A stretch of 64,000 nucleotides of DNA, taken from CAWAVN01 sp963844315 (GTDB lineage Bacteria; Planctomycetota; Planctomycetia; Planctomycetales; Planctomycetaceae). The notes under the pieces are model-generated. The model was not told the origin of the DNA and did not search any database. It saw nothing but the letters and a program-made list of their open reading frames with translations. Every line of letters begins with the position of its first letter. The stretch's first letter is position 1. Location: the NCBI GenBank assembly GCA_963844315.1, contig CAWJOC010000034.1, positions 558,001 through 622,000 of the forward strand, read 5' to 3'. Below, one piece after another: positions 48,464 through 57,980 of the stretch. Position numbers and translations under genes: made by a program.

Positions 48464-51400
48464 ATGGGCAAGGATGCTTTCAAGAGCAGTGCGCAAGTCG
48501 CAGGCAATACAAAGGATACGGTGATTCTTCGGCAGACGCTGGCGGAGGAAGTCGATCCCAGGTTGGCGGTGTTTTGCTCCGCTCTGGGGCCGGAGGTGTT
48601 TCGGTCGGTTTGTCATCGGCATGAGATTTGGCGGGAAGATCCGTTTGATGTGCCGACGATTCACGAGGAAGCCCGCGATGTGTTTGCCCGGCTGTTGAAC
48701 CTGGCGACCACGCCGCCGGCAACTGCCGCCGGGCGGACGCTGTTGATTCTGGGCGAATCCGGGGCGGGCAAAACGCATTTGATGCGGGTGTTCCGGAACC
48801 ATGTGCATTCCCGCAGGCTGGGGTATTGTGGCTATTTGCAGATGACCTCCGCGACCGATGACTATGGGCGGTACGTGCTTAGCAATTTGATTGATTCGCT
48901 GGATCAGCCGTATTACGAATCGCATTCCGAATCCAGCGGACTGATGTGCCTTTCGGATGCGCTGGTCGAGATTCCTTCGTCGGTGCTGCGGAAGGAACGC
49001 GAATCGCTCCGCGAGGACCGTTTTGATGACAGGCAGCTTGCAAAATTCATCGCCCACATCGCGGACCATATCATCGAGGATGAACGCTACGCCGGTTGCG
49101 ATGTGCATTTGGTGCAGGCACTGCTCTATCTCCAACGGAATGAGCCGAGGATCAAAAGCCGGGTGTTGAGTTATTTGCGGTGCGAGGATTTGTCGGAGGC
49201 CGACCGAAGCGTGTTGGGCGGAATGGTTCCGCGCACGGATCCCGAACGCACCATAGAAACCTTGGGCCGATTGATGGAGGCACTGCAGGGTGTCTCGCTC
49301 GTAGTCTGCGTGGATCAACTGGAGGACATGGCTCATCTGGACCGCGATGCCGAGCGTTTCCGCCGAGCGGTTGGGACGGTTTGTGCCCTCGCCGAGCGCG
49401 TGCCATCGTCGCTGTTCATCATTTCCTGCTTGGAAGACTTGTACCCGCCCCTCAAGCGCAGTCTGACCCGGTCGTTCATCGACCGCCTGGAACGCGACCC
49501 GGAACCGTTAAAACTCCATAGCTTGCGTTCGTGGGATGAGATTGTGGGTCTGGTGGGGCAACGGCTTCGCTTCTTGTACGAATCCGCCGATGTGGAGTTC
49601 GATGAGAACGACCCGACCTATCCGATCCCGCGCGCTGCGTTGGAACAGATCACCAACATCAGAACGCGGGACGTGCTCGATTGGTGCAGAACGTACCGAA
49701 ACCGCATGATTGATGGGTTGGATGTCGCCGCTGATCGCCCGGATCCCGCCGAGGGCGCGGTGGACTCCGGCGATTTGGATGAGCAGATCATCCATCTCAC
49801 GCAACTCTGGAACGATTGCCTGGCGGACCATCGCGAACCGCCGCCGGATGAGGATGGCCGCTTAGGGGCGCTTTTGAGTTGGGCCGTTTCACACGTCAGC
49901 CGGGAGTTGGACACGGGACACCGGTTTCTTACGACCAATGATGAAGGCAAATGCACGGTCAAAGTTCAAGGGGATTCGGGCATTCTGGAATCGCTCAAGA
50001 TCGGCCTGTGCAACAAAAGTCCTTTGGGCGGAGCGCTGAGTCGACAAGTGGAAGAGATTCAATCCTGGGCGGGGGATGATGTTCCCGTTCTGGTGCGGTC
50101 CACCGATTTTCCCGACAATCCCAAAACAAAGATCGCCCAGCAAATCGCCGCCGTGGTCGCGGTGGGCGGGCGGCGGATCGTCGTGGAGGATTCCGATTGG
50201 CGGGCCATGCGGGCTTTGCAAACCTTTTTGGTGCAATACGAAACCGAACCGGGCTTCGCCGATTGGCTCAAAACCGAACGCCCGCTGGCCCAACTCAAAT
50301 CGCTGCGCGAGATGCTGGACTTGGATGCTTTGAGCGTGTTGCCCTCCGCCGCCCAGGCCAATCGGCAATTCCGCTTGAAGCAGGAATCAGTCCCGCAAAC
50401 AACGGAAGACGCCGAAGGGGCCAAAGCCGATTGGAAAGCGGACGGGCAAATTCCCATTGGCACATCGCATCGCGGTCGAGTGGCTCCGGTGGGCGTCACT
50501 CTCAGCGAACTCACGCAGCACATGGCCCTTTTGGGCGGTTCGGGCAGCGGCAAAACGACGGTGGCGTTAAACCTCATCGAGCGGCTCTTGCTCAAAGGGA
50601 TTCCCGCCGTGCTGGTGGACCGTAAGGGCGATCTCTGCGGCTACGGCAAGTCGGATTTTTGGGATCAGGTTCCGCAAAACCCCGCTATGGCCGAGCGTAA
50701 GGAACTTTTGAAGAAAACCGTTGATGTCTCCCTTTACACGCCGGGCAATCCGCAAGGGCGGGGGCTTTCGATTCCGCTGGTTCCCGATGGCTTAAGCGAA
50801 CTCTCGTCCTTTGATCGTGAACTGGTCGCGAACTACTCCGCGTCCGCCTTGGGCAACATGATGGGCTACACCAAGAAGCAATCGGATGTCGCTTCGATTG
50901 GCATTTTGTCGCACGCCATCCAACTTTTGGCCGTTCGCAGTCCAGACAAACCATTGACGCTCCAACGGATCATCGAAATGGTGCACCGGGGCGATCCGGA
51001 ACTCGTCAACGCCGTCGGCAGGCTCAATCCCAAAACCTTCGACAAACTGGTGCAGGATTTTTCGACCCTACAGCTCAGCCGGGCCAGAACGCTCTCCACG
51101 GATGATGAAACTCTGGATGTGGATGTCCTTCTGGGAAGAGGTTCCCACGCCCAGCCGAATCGCACGCGGCTATCGATCCTTAGCACGAAGTTCTTGGGCG
51201 ACCGCTTGGACATTGAGTTTTGGATGTCGCAGTTCTTGATGGCCGTCAAACGCTGGGGCGACCAGCATCCCTCGCCAGACTTGCAAGCGGTGTTCCTCTT
51301 CGATGAGGCGGATTTGTACCTGCCCGCCCAAAGCAAGCCCTCAACCAAAGGCCCAATGGAAGATCTTTTGAAGCACCCGCTCGGCGGGAATCGGGCTGAT

Positions 51401-51683
51401 CCTGGCTACCCAAAGCCCCGGCGATTTCGATTACAAATGCCGGGACAACATCCGCACCTGGCTGGTCGGCAAAATCAAGGAGCCCACCGCGATCCGCAAA
51501 ATGAAACCCATGCTCAGTGAATGCAAGGAGGATGTCTCGCTCAGGCTTCCGGTTCAAAAGACCGGCGAGTTTCATCTTCTCCGCGACGGCGAAGCGATTG
51601 CCTTCCAAGCGGATAGATCACTACTCGAAACCGAACAACTCGCGGAGGAAGAAATCCTCACGCTGGCAAACCGGGCAGGATAG
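48464..51683 (+). CDS. Large protein with two P-loop ATPase domains (STAND/KAP-like plus HerA-like); frameshifted
   Basis: About 1073 residues. The first ATPase has Walker A GESGAGKT (97-104) and Walker B VVCVDQLEDM (about 281-289), with a helical region after it. A middle region (about 500-640) includes VPVLVRSTDFPDNPKTKIAQ and VVEDSDWRAMRALQ, which I cannot place. The second ATPase is HerA/VirB4-like: GGSGSGKTT (691-699), AVLVDRKGDL and FLFDEADLYLP, then ATQSPGDFDYKCRDNIRTW. The frame breaks near 51376, where two bases seem missing (KRARSAGIGL restored). ATG 48464 has a ribosome site. The layout suggests a DNA-translocating or remodelling machine; the divergent nuclease-like gene may be its partner. 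Confidence 0.8.
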
Positions 51684-51715
51684 AGAGCGTTCTCGCCAAA
51701 ACGTAAGTTGACCGA

Positions 51716-51725
51716 GGGCCGTTTC
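51716..51725. repeat. Target-site duplication, left copy
   Basis: GGGCCGTTTC directly before the left end of the insertion sequence; the same 10 bases follow its right end at 52986-52995. Confidence 0.9.
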
Positions 51726-52985
51726 CAGGGCGGTTTAATTGTTGAATTTGGTGAAGTTGTTCATACTTTCTTCCTCGAATTGGCAAGGTTGGCCTTTTTT
51801 GGAGGAGGACGATCATGGCGGACTGGGATACGGGCGTTGAGGCAACCGCTTCGCCGGTTTCGTTGATGGAGTTGTTAAAGCAGGTTCCCGATCCGCGGAG
51901 TCTGCACGGACTGCGGCATCCCTTAAGTGCCTTGTTGGGACTGACGGTGGTGGCCGTTCTGGCGGGAATGCGGGGACCCGAAGCCATTGCCCAGTTTGGG
52001 CGCGACCACGGATGGCCCTTGCTCCAGCATTTGGGCTTTCGTCGCAAGAAAGGGCCGTGTAAGGCCACGTTCTCCAATCTGTACCGGGCTCTGGATGTCG
52101 AAGCGTTTGAGACGCTTTTAAAAGGCTGGATTTTCGCCCGCTGCCCGGAACTGAAAGGGCAAGTGGTCCTCGATGGCAAAACGCTGAGGGGCTCTCGCGA
52201 CGGAGAGGCCCCAGGCGTGCATCTCTTATCGCTTTATGCGATCGAGGTTCAGGCCGTATTGGCCCAGTGGGCCGTCGATGGCAAGACTAATGAGCACAAA
52301 GCGGCTTTGGAACAGTTGGGCGTTCTCTCTTTGAAGGGGATGGTGGTCAGTGGCGACGCCATGTTTTGCCATCGGGATTGGTGCCAAACGGTCAGAGACG
52401 CCGAGGGAGACTACTTGGTGTTCGTCAAGGAGAACCAACCCTTGCTTCAACGCGACATCGCCCTCGCTCTCGGTTCCGACGAGAGCTTTTCCCCCCTTCA
52501 TTCAGAAGCAACGTCGTGCGACTCGCCAAACGGCCACGACCATGAATAAGGGGCATGGGCGAGTGGAAATCCGCAGGCTGACCAGCACGACGTCGTTGAA
52601 TGCTTACCTCAATTGGCCGGACGTGAGCCAAGTGTTTCGCTTGGAGCGCACGCGCCGCATTGGGGAATCCGAGACCACCGAAACAGTTTACGGGATCACC
52701 TCCTTGAACCGCTCGACATCCGATGCGGAGTTGCTCTTGGCCTTGACGCGAAACCATTGGCAAATCGAGAACGGTCTGCATTGGGTACGGGACGTCAGCC
52801 TGGGAGAGGATGCCAGCCGCGTTCGCAAAGAGTCGGGACCGCAGTTTCTCGCCGCCATTCGGAATACGGCCCTGCACTTGATCCGCGGCGAAGGCCTCAA
52901 GAATATCGCTGCCGCCCTCAGACACTATGCGGCCCAACCCAGGGAAGCAATCAACCTGCTATTCAGAAATAATTAAACGGCCCTG
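51726..52985 (+). mobile_element. Insertion sequence, ISAs1-like, 1260 bases
   Basis: The ends are CAGGGCGGTTTAATTGT on the left and, reverse complemented, CAGGGCCGTTTAATTAT on the right: 15 of 17 bases match. A perfect 10-base duplication, GGGCCGTTTC, flanks both ends, so the insertion is recent. The single transposase gene fills the interior. ISAs1-family elements have ends starting CAGGG and 8-10-base target duplications, which fits. It inserted 43 bases after the dual ATPase stop and harmed no gene. Confidence 0.93.
51815..52976 (+). CDS. ISAs1-family DDE transposase; frameshifted
   Basis: About 386 residues after correction. The N-terminal part has the family opening FDPRSLHGLRHPLSALLGLT-like pattern (VPDPRSLHGLRHPLSALLGL), then VVLDGKTLRGSRDGEA (first Asp), MVVSGDAMFCHRDWC (second Asp) and NHWQIENGLHWVRDVSLGED (catalytic Glu region). 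The frame shifts at 52487-52496, a run of four T and six C with one base too many, joining ESF to PPFIQKQRRATRQ. Either the element is now inactive or the run is misread; ISAs1 elements are not known for programmed shifts. Confidence 0.9.
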
Positions 52986-52995
52986 GGGCCGTTTC
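52986..52995. repeat. Target-site duplication, right copy
   Basis: GGGCCGTTTC directly after the right IS end, identical to 51716-51725. Confidence 0.9.
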
Positions 52996-53078
52996 TAATT
53001 GCTCTCGATCCCCATTCGGAATTCCACTAATCTCCCCCTCCTTTCTCGAAATTCCCTACGTTTCTCATTGGGCAGGAC

Positions 53079-53926
53079 ATGCTTGGCGGATTAGCCACGT
53101 CCTCGCAGGGCGGATTGATTCATGGCATTGGACGAACCACCATCGCCTCCGTGTCGGCGGTGGGGGATTTGTCGCTGTTCGGCTTTCGCATGCTCAGGTG
53201 GATGTTCGCCCGCAGGCAGCGAAGTTCCGTCCTCGTCTCGAATATGTACGCCATCGGCGTCCAAAGCCTGCCGGTGGTACTGATTACGGGTCTGTTCATC
53301 GGCATGGTGCTGGCCGTCCAGACGTTTGACCAATTCAAAGTCCTCAGGATGGAAAGCCGCTTGGGGGCGGTCATCAATGTTTCGCTCGTCAGGGAGCTTG
53401 GGCCGGTGCTCGCGGCCACGATGCTCGCCGGTCGCGTCGGCAGTTCGATGGCGGCGGAGTTGGGCACGATGCGCGTGACCGAGCAAATCGACGCCCTGCG
53501 CGCCTGGGCGCGAACCCCATTCATTACTTGGTCGTCCCCAGGTTTCTCGCCTGCTTCTTATTGATTCCGATGCTGACCGCCTTGGCCGATGCGATTGGCA
53601 TCTTCGGAGGCTGGTTTCTGAGCGTCGAGGTTTTGGGCATCAACAACTTCCACTATTGGCATCACGCGATCAGTTACGTCGCCGCGTACGATGTGCTGTG
53701 CGGATTGGTCAAAAGCGTGCTGTTCGGGGCGGCGATTGCACTTGTAGGTTGTCACCGGGGCTTCCATTGCGGGGCGGGAGCCGAGGGTGTGGGAAAGGCT
53801 GCGACAGAGGCCTTCGTGCTCTCGTTCGTCATCATTCTCGCCTTGGATTTCTTCAGCAACGTGTTCTTTAACTCCCTGTACTATCTCATCTGGCCCGGGA
53901 CCGTCTCACTGGCCATGATTCTCTAA
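53079..53926 (+). CDS. mlaE: MlaE-type lipid ABC permease; frameshifted
   Basis: About 282 residues with five or six membrane helices. The family blocks are VVLITGLFIGMVLAVQTF, VSLVRELGPVLAATMLAGRVGSSMAAELGTM and LRALGANPIHYLVVPRFLA. The frame breaks near 53505: one T missing (GCCTGGGC for GCCTTGGGC) separates LRA from LGANPIHYL. It is the inner-membrane permease for phospholipid transport between the two membranes, working with the ATPase 21 bases downstream and the MCE protein after it. Confidence 0.9.
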
Positions 53927-53947
53927 GGAAAGTTCAAAACCTCCCGA

Positions 53948-54751
53948 ATGATTCCCACGGAACCGCCGGTGATTGAATTGCGTCAGGTCACGCGCGAGTT
54001 TGGCTCGCAGAAGGTGCTGCGCGATGTGTCGCTTTGCGTGCATCGCGGGGAGACCGTGGTGCTGATTGGCGAAAGCGGTTGCGGGAAAAGCGTGACGATG
54101 AAACTCATGATGGCCCTTCTGGACCCCACGCGGGGCGAGGTGTTTTGGAACGGCATTCCCATTAAAGCACGCAACGAACAGCAACTCACCCATGACCGGC
54201 TGAAGTTCGGATACCTGTTTCAAGGGGCGGCCCTCTTCGACAGCATGAGCATCTTTGAAAACGTGGCGTTCGGGCTGCGTCAAAACACGACTCTCAAGGA
54301 ATCGGAGATTCGCGACATCGTTTGCAGCCGACTTCGGGAAGTGGGACTGCCCGAAACCGTGGCCCACAAAAAACCCGCCGAGCTTTCGGGAGGCATGAAA
54401 AAGCGCGTGGGTCTCGCCCGTGCCCTCGCCCTCGCACCGGATGTGATGCTGTACGATGAACCGACCACCGGCCTTGATCCTATCATGAGCGACGTGATTA
54501 ACGAGCTGATCTTAAGAGTCCGCGAGCAACGCCCTGTGACCAGCATTGTCGTGACCCACGACATGCGGACGGTGGAAAAAGTGGCCGACCGGATTGTGAT
54601 GTTTTATCCCATCTCCCGGTTGCCTTTGGATGCGCCGCAAATCGTGTTCGAAGGCACGGCCGAGGAAGCCTTTTCCACCACCGATCCCAAAGTCGCCCAG
54701 TTCGTCCGAGGACAAGCGGGAGAACGTTTGGAAGAACTGGCCATTGGATAG
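53948..54751 (+). CDS. mlaF: MlaF-type ABC ATPase
   Basis: A 267-residue ATPase. Walker A is GESGCGKS (41-48), the signature is LSGGMKKRVGLARAL, Walker B is VMLYDEPTTGLDP and the switch His is in VVTHDM. The Met after SGG and GLDPI are typical for Mla/Ttg2A ATPases. It energises lipid transport by the preceding permease. The start is 21 bases after the permease stop; the MCE protein gene follows after 123 bases. Confidence 0.93.
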   Translation: MIPTEPPVIELRQVTREFGSQKVLRDVSLCVHRGETVVLIGESGCGKSVTMKLMMALLDPTRGEVFWNGIPIKARNEQQLTHDRLKFGYLFQGAALFDSMSIFENVAFGLRQNTTLKESEIRDIVCSRLREVGLPETVAHKKPAELSGGMKKRVGLARALALAPDVMLYDEPTTGLDPIMSDVINELILRVREQRPVTSIVVTHDMRTVEKVADRIVMFYPISRLPLDAPQIVFEGTAEEAFSTTDPKVAQFVRGQAGERLEELAIG

Positions 54752-54874
54752 AATAGTTTCGGTTTTCAGTGTTGGCAACTTGTGCCATCAATTCGATTAC
54801 CTTCTCCTGACCACCAACGGCTCACACCGACCACTAAAACCGAACACTGAAACGTTTTAGAAAGGACGCAAGCC

Positions 54875-56015
54875 ATGACCGAACGGCAAATGCAGTTTCG
54901 CGTGGGGTTGTTCGTCATATTGGCCGTCATCGCCACGGCCGTGATGGTGTTTCAATTCGGGCAGGTCGGGGACTTCTTCGAGCCTCAGTATCCGCTGCTG
55001 CTGCACTTCGATTCGGCCCCCGGCGTTTATCCCGGCACGCCCGTTCGGCGGAATGGCGTGGCTATCGGCAAGGTGCATGACGTGGTCTTCGACAAATACG
55101 AAGGCGGCGTGATCCTGATTGCCCGAATCAATAACGATGTCAGGCTCAGGCAGGATGCGGAGCCGGGTCTGGTCCAATCCATCCTGGGAGATTCCACCAT
55201 CGAATTCACGCCGGGCAAAAGCCCGCGCTTTTTGGAGTCCGGGGCGAAAATCCAAGGCAAAACGCCCAAAGATCCGATGCGGATCGTCGAGGATCTGGAA
55301 AAGAACGTCAGCTTGGCGCTGGTCACGCTCAATACCACCGGGCAGGAATGGAACAAGCTGGCACAAAACCTGAATGGCCTTGTGGAAACCAACCGGGGCA
55401 ATCTGAATCAGGTCATCGAACAGAGCGTGGTGTCGCTCGCGGAGTTCACCAAGACCATGACCGTCGCCCAGAAGACTTTCGGGCATGCGGAATTGATTTT
55501 AGGAAGTCCCGAAGTGCAGGCCAACATGCAAAAAACCATCGAGAGTTTGCCTCTGATGATCGACGAGACCCGGCAGGTCATTCAAACCGTGCGGCTGGCC
55601 GTCGTGAAGGCGGATCAGAATCTCGCGAATTTGAACGGAGTCACCGCCCCGCTCGCGAAGCGCAGCACGTCCATTATCACCCAACTGGACAGCACCGTGG
55701 CGAACCTGGATGCCATGTCCGGGCAGCTTCGGACGTTCGTGGAACTGGCCGTGAAGGAAGATGGCTCGATTCAGCAATTCGCGGCGAACCCCGAACTCTA
55801 TCAGAATCTCAACAACTCGGCGGCTTCGCTGTCGCTGCTCTTAAAGAACCTGGAACCCGTTTTGCGGGATGTGCGGAATTTTCAGCGACAAGATCGCCCG
55901 CCACCCGGAGATCATCGGCGTCAGCGGGGCACTCAATCCCAGCACGGGCGTCAAGGAACCGGAAGTCGTTTATCCCGAAGCCTCCAGGCCCACCACGAGA
56001 TTTTCCCGCAACTGA
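54875..56015 (+). CDS. mlaD: MCE-domain lipid-binding protein, MlaD type; frameshifted
   Basis: About 379 residues. One N-terminal membrane helix (VGLFVILAVIATAVMVFQFG) is followed by the MCE domain (LHFDSAPGVYPGTPVRRNGVAIGKVHDV, about 48-75) and a long helical tail of about 200 residues. The frame breaks near 55877: one extra A (CGGAATTTTC for CGGATTTTC) separates VR from IFSDKIARHPEIIGVSGA. The true stop is then at 56013-56015. MCE proteins carry lipids between the permease and the outer membrane. It completes the mlaEFD series. Confidence 0.9.
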
Positions 56016-56019
56016 TGCA

Positions 56020-56160
56020 TGTCAGCCACAGTGTTCACAGAGTTCACGGAGAAAATCAAATGTAATCACTCCGCCTCACTCATTCCATCCAGAAATCCAT
56101 GAATTCACTCGGTCGCCTCACTTCAATTCTTCTCGGTGCTCTCTGTGGCTAAAACTCTTT
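56020..56160. repeat. Decayed inverted repeat of the CTCTGTG...CACAGAG type
   Basis: AGCCACAGTGTTCACAGAGT and, in reverse, AGCCACAGAGAGCACCGAGA face each other about 85 bases apart between the MCE gene and lspA. Such CACAGAG-type sequences are common intergenic repeats. No gene is seen here. Confidence 0.5.
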
Positions 56161-56237
56161 GAATTGCGGTTCTGCTGCGGATGTCTGAAAGCTAGAATGG
56201 ATGAGAGCCGATCAACCCAATTCTCAGGTCTGAACCG

Positions 56238-56801
56238 ATGCCGGAAGCCACTCTGACGATTACGAATCCCGCGATTGAGGCCGCCCATCCGTCTTGTGCT
56301 TCGCGCGCGGCGTTGTTGCTCGCCATATTGGTCTTCAGCATTGGACTCGATCAGGCGACGAAATGGTGGGCGGAGAATTATCTGGAACTCAATCGCATGA
56401 CTTCGCTGGCGAACGACATGCTTCGCATCCAACACGTCAAGAACCCCGGCGCGTTTTTGGGACTGGGGGGGAACCTTTCCGCGTCAACCCGCTTCTGGCT
56501 GCTCACCGCCGTGAATGGGTGCTTCCTCGTCATCATCGGCGGCATTTTAATTGCCCGCTGGCAGATGCTCACGGGGCAATTCGTGGCCTTGGGATTACTG
56601 CTCTCCGGCGGCATCGGCAATCTGATCGACCGCACGACACAGAACGGCCTCGTCACGGATTTCCTCAATGTCGGCATCGGCCCCGTTCGCACCGGGATCT
56701 TCAACGTCGCCGACATGGCGATCATGGCTGGGGCGGGGTTGTTATTCTGGCTGTCCTTCCAGCAAGAACCGCAGCACGCAACTGCGAAGGATTCTGAGTA
56801 G
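56238..56801 (+). CDS. lspA: Lipoprotein signal peptidase (signal peptidase II)
   Basis: A 187-residue membrane protease that cleaves lipoprotein signal peptides before the lipid-modified Cys. Four membrane helices are expected. The motifs are DQATKWW, NPGAFLGLGG, GGIGNLIDRTTQNGLVTDFLN and FNVADMAI; the Asp residues of NLIDR and NVADM form the catalytic pair. It is longer at the N-terminus than E. coli LspA by about 25 residues. The window encodes several lipoproteins that would need it (14445, 39132). Confidence 0.94.
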   Translation: MPEATLTITNPAIEAAHPSCASRAALLLAILVFSIGLDQATKWWAENYLELNRMTSLANDMLRIQHVKNPGAFLGLGGNLSASTRFWLLTAVNGCFLVIIGGILIARWQMLTGQFVALGLLLSGGIGNLIDRTTQNGLVTDFLNVGIGPVRTGIFNVADMAIMAGAGLLFWLSFQQEPQHATAKDSE

Positions 56802-56802
56802 C

Positions 56803-57802
56803 TCACACTTCCAAAACGATTTTTCCATCCAGTGTGCCGGTTTTGTTGAGGGTGTTGTCTTCCTGGAGTTGATGGGCCTCTGCGGCTTGATCCAATGGGA
56901 AGACCTGGCCGATGTTCGGTTTCCAGCCGCCGTTTTCGGTGAGGATGTTGATCGTGGTCGCGGCGATGCGCTGCTCTTCGGGACTGGCATTGAACATCGC
57001 GAAACCCAACAACTTGAGATCATTCACATAGAACGGCCCCACGGGAAATTCCGGGCGGGCCTCGCGACCGGCCATCAGCACGATGCGGCCGCGCTTGGCC
57101 ATCAGGCTCACGGTGCGGTCGAAGGTGGGTTGGCGCTGGGTTTCAAACCAGACATGGACGCCGCCGTAAGGTTCCGCGAATTTGCGAATGTCCTGGTCCA
57201 AGCGATTCGGAATGGTAGTTCAACACCAATTCAGCCCCCAACTTTTGGCAGAGTTCTTTCTTTTGATCGCTGCCCACCGTGGCAACGACGTGCGCTCCCA
57301 CGGACTTGGCCAACTGTACGACGGACGAACCGACGCCTCCCGTGCCACCGTTGACAAACACCACCTCGCCGCCTTTGAGTCCCGCGTGCAGGAACAATCC
57401 CAAGTGGGCGGTGATGCCGACCAAGGCCCCCGCGACCGCTTCCTTGTCGTCCTGACCTGCGGGAATGGGATAAAGCCATTTCTCATCCACGGCGGCATAT
57501 TCGGCGAATGTCCCCTGCCTGCCAAAGAGTCCCTGGTTGCTGCACCACACCCGGTCGCCAATGCTGAGTGCGGAAGTCTCTGCTCCGCACTTCTCGACCA
57601 CTCCGGCCAAATCGCAACCGATGATGTAGGGATTGGGCAACTCTGCTTTGATCGCCCCGCCGCGGATGTAGGTGTCGATGGGATTGACCGCCACCGCTTT
57701 CACCCGGACCAAAACTTCCGTCGGCCCCGGTTCCGGCACCGGTAAATCTCCAATTTGAATGACATCCGGCGAACCGGTTTTTGTGAAGAATGCGGCTTTC
57801 AT
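56803..57802 (-). CDS. Zinc-free quinone oxidoreductase-like MDR enzyme; frameshifted
   Basis: About 332 residues. It begins MKAAFFTKTGSPDVIQIGDLPVPEPG (ATG 57802), typical of quinone oxidoreductases (medium-chain dehydrogenase/reductase family), with the NADPH loop VNGGTGGVGSSVVQLAKSVGA. No zinc ligands are seen. The frame breaks at 57198-57199 (one extra G on the coding strand), joining NYHSESL to DQDIRKFAEPYGGVHV. It reduces quinones or enones with NADPH. The stop is 1 base from the convergent lspA stop. Confidence 0.9.
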
Positions 57803-57889
57803 AACGCTCACTTCCCTGGAGTTTGACAATTTGGATTCATTAAACCAATTCACACAATCATGGGGCTGACGCCCCACGCTCGCCCCTTT

Positions 57890-57965
57890 GTCGCCTTTCG
57901 CTCCGCGAAAGGGCGTATGTCATTTGCGGACGAATCAAGACGTCCTTCGCGGAGCGAAAGGCGAC
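57890..57965. repeat. Palindrome family C, copy 2
   Basis: GTCGCCTTTCGCTCCGCGAA (from 57890) and TTCGCGGAGCGAAAGGCGAC (ending 57965) are inverted copies about 35 bases apart. A separate hairpin TGGGGC-TGAC-GCCCCA lies just before, at 57861-57876. It fills the gap between the M20 gene stop and the oxidoreductase start, both on the minus strand. Confidence 0.8.
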
Positions 57966-57980
57966 TATGACTCGCCCTAA

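Noticed and set aside
4124..57802. Programmed frameshifting as an explanation for the many breaks
   Set aside because: The sites share no slippery heptamer or downstream stem, and both +1 and -1 types occur across unrelated genes.
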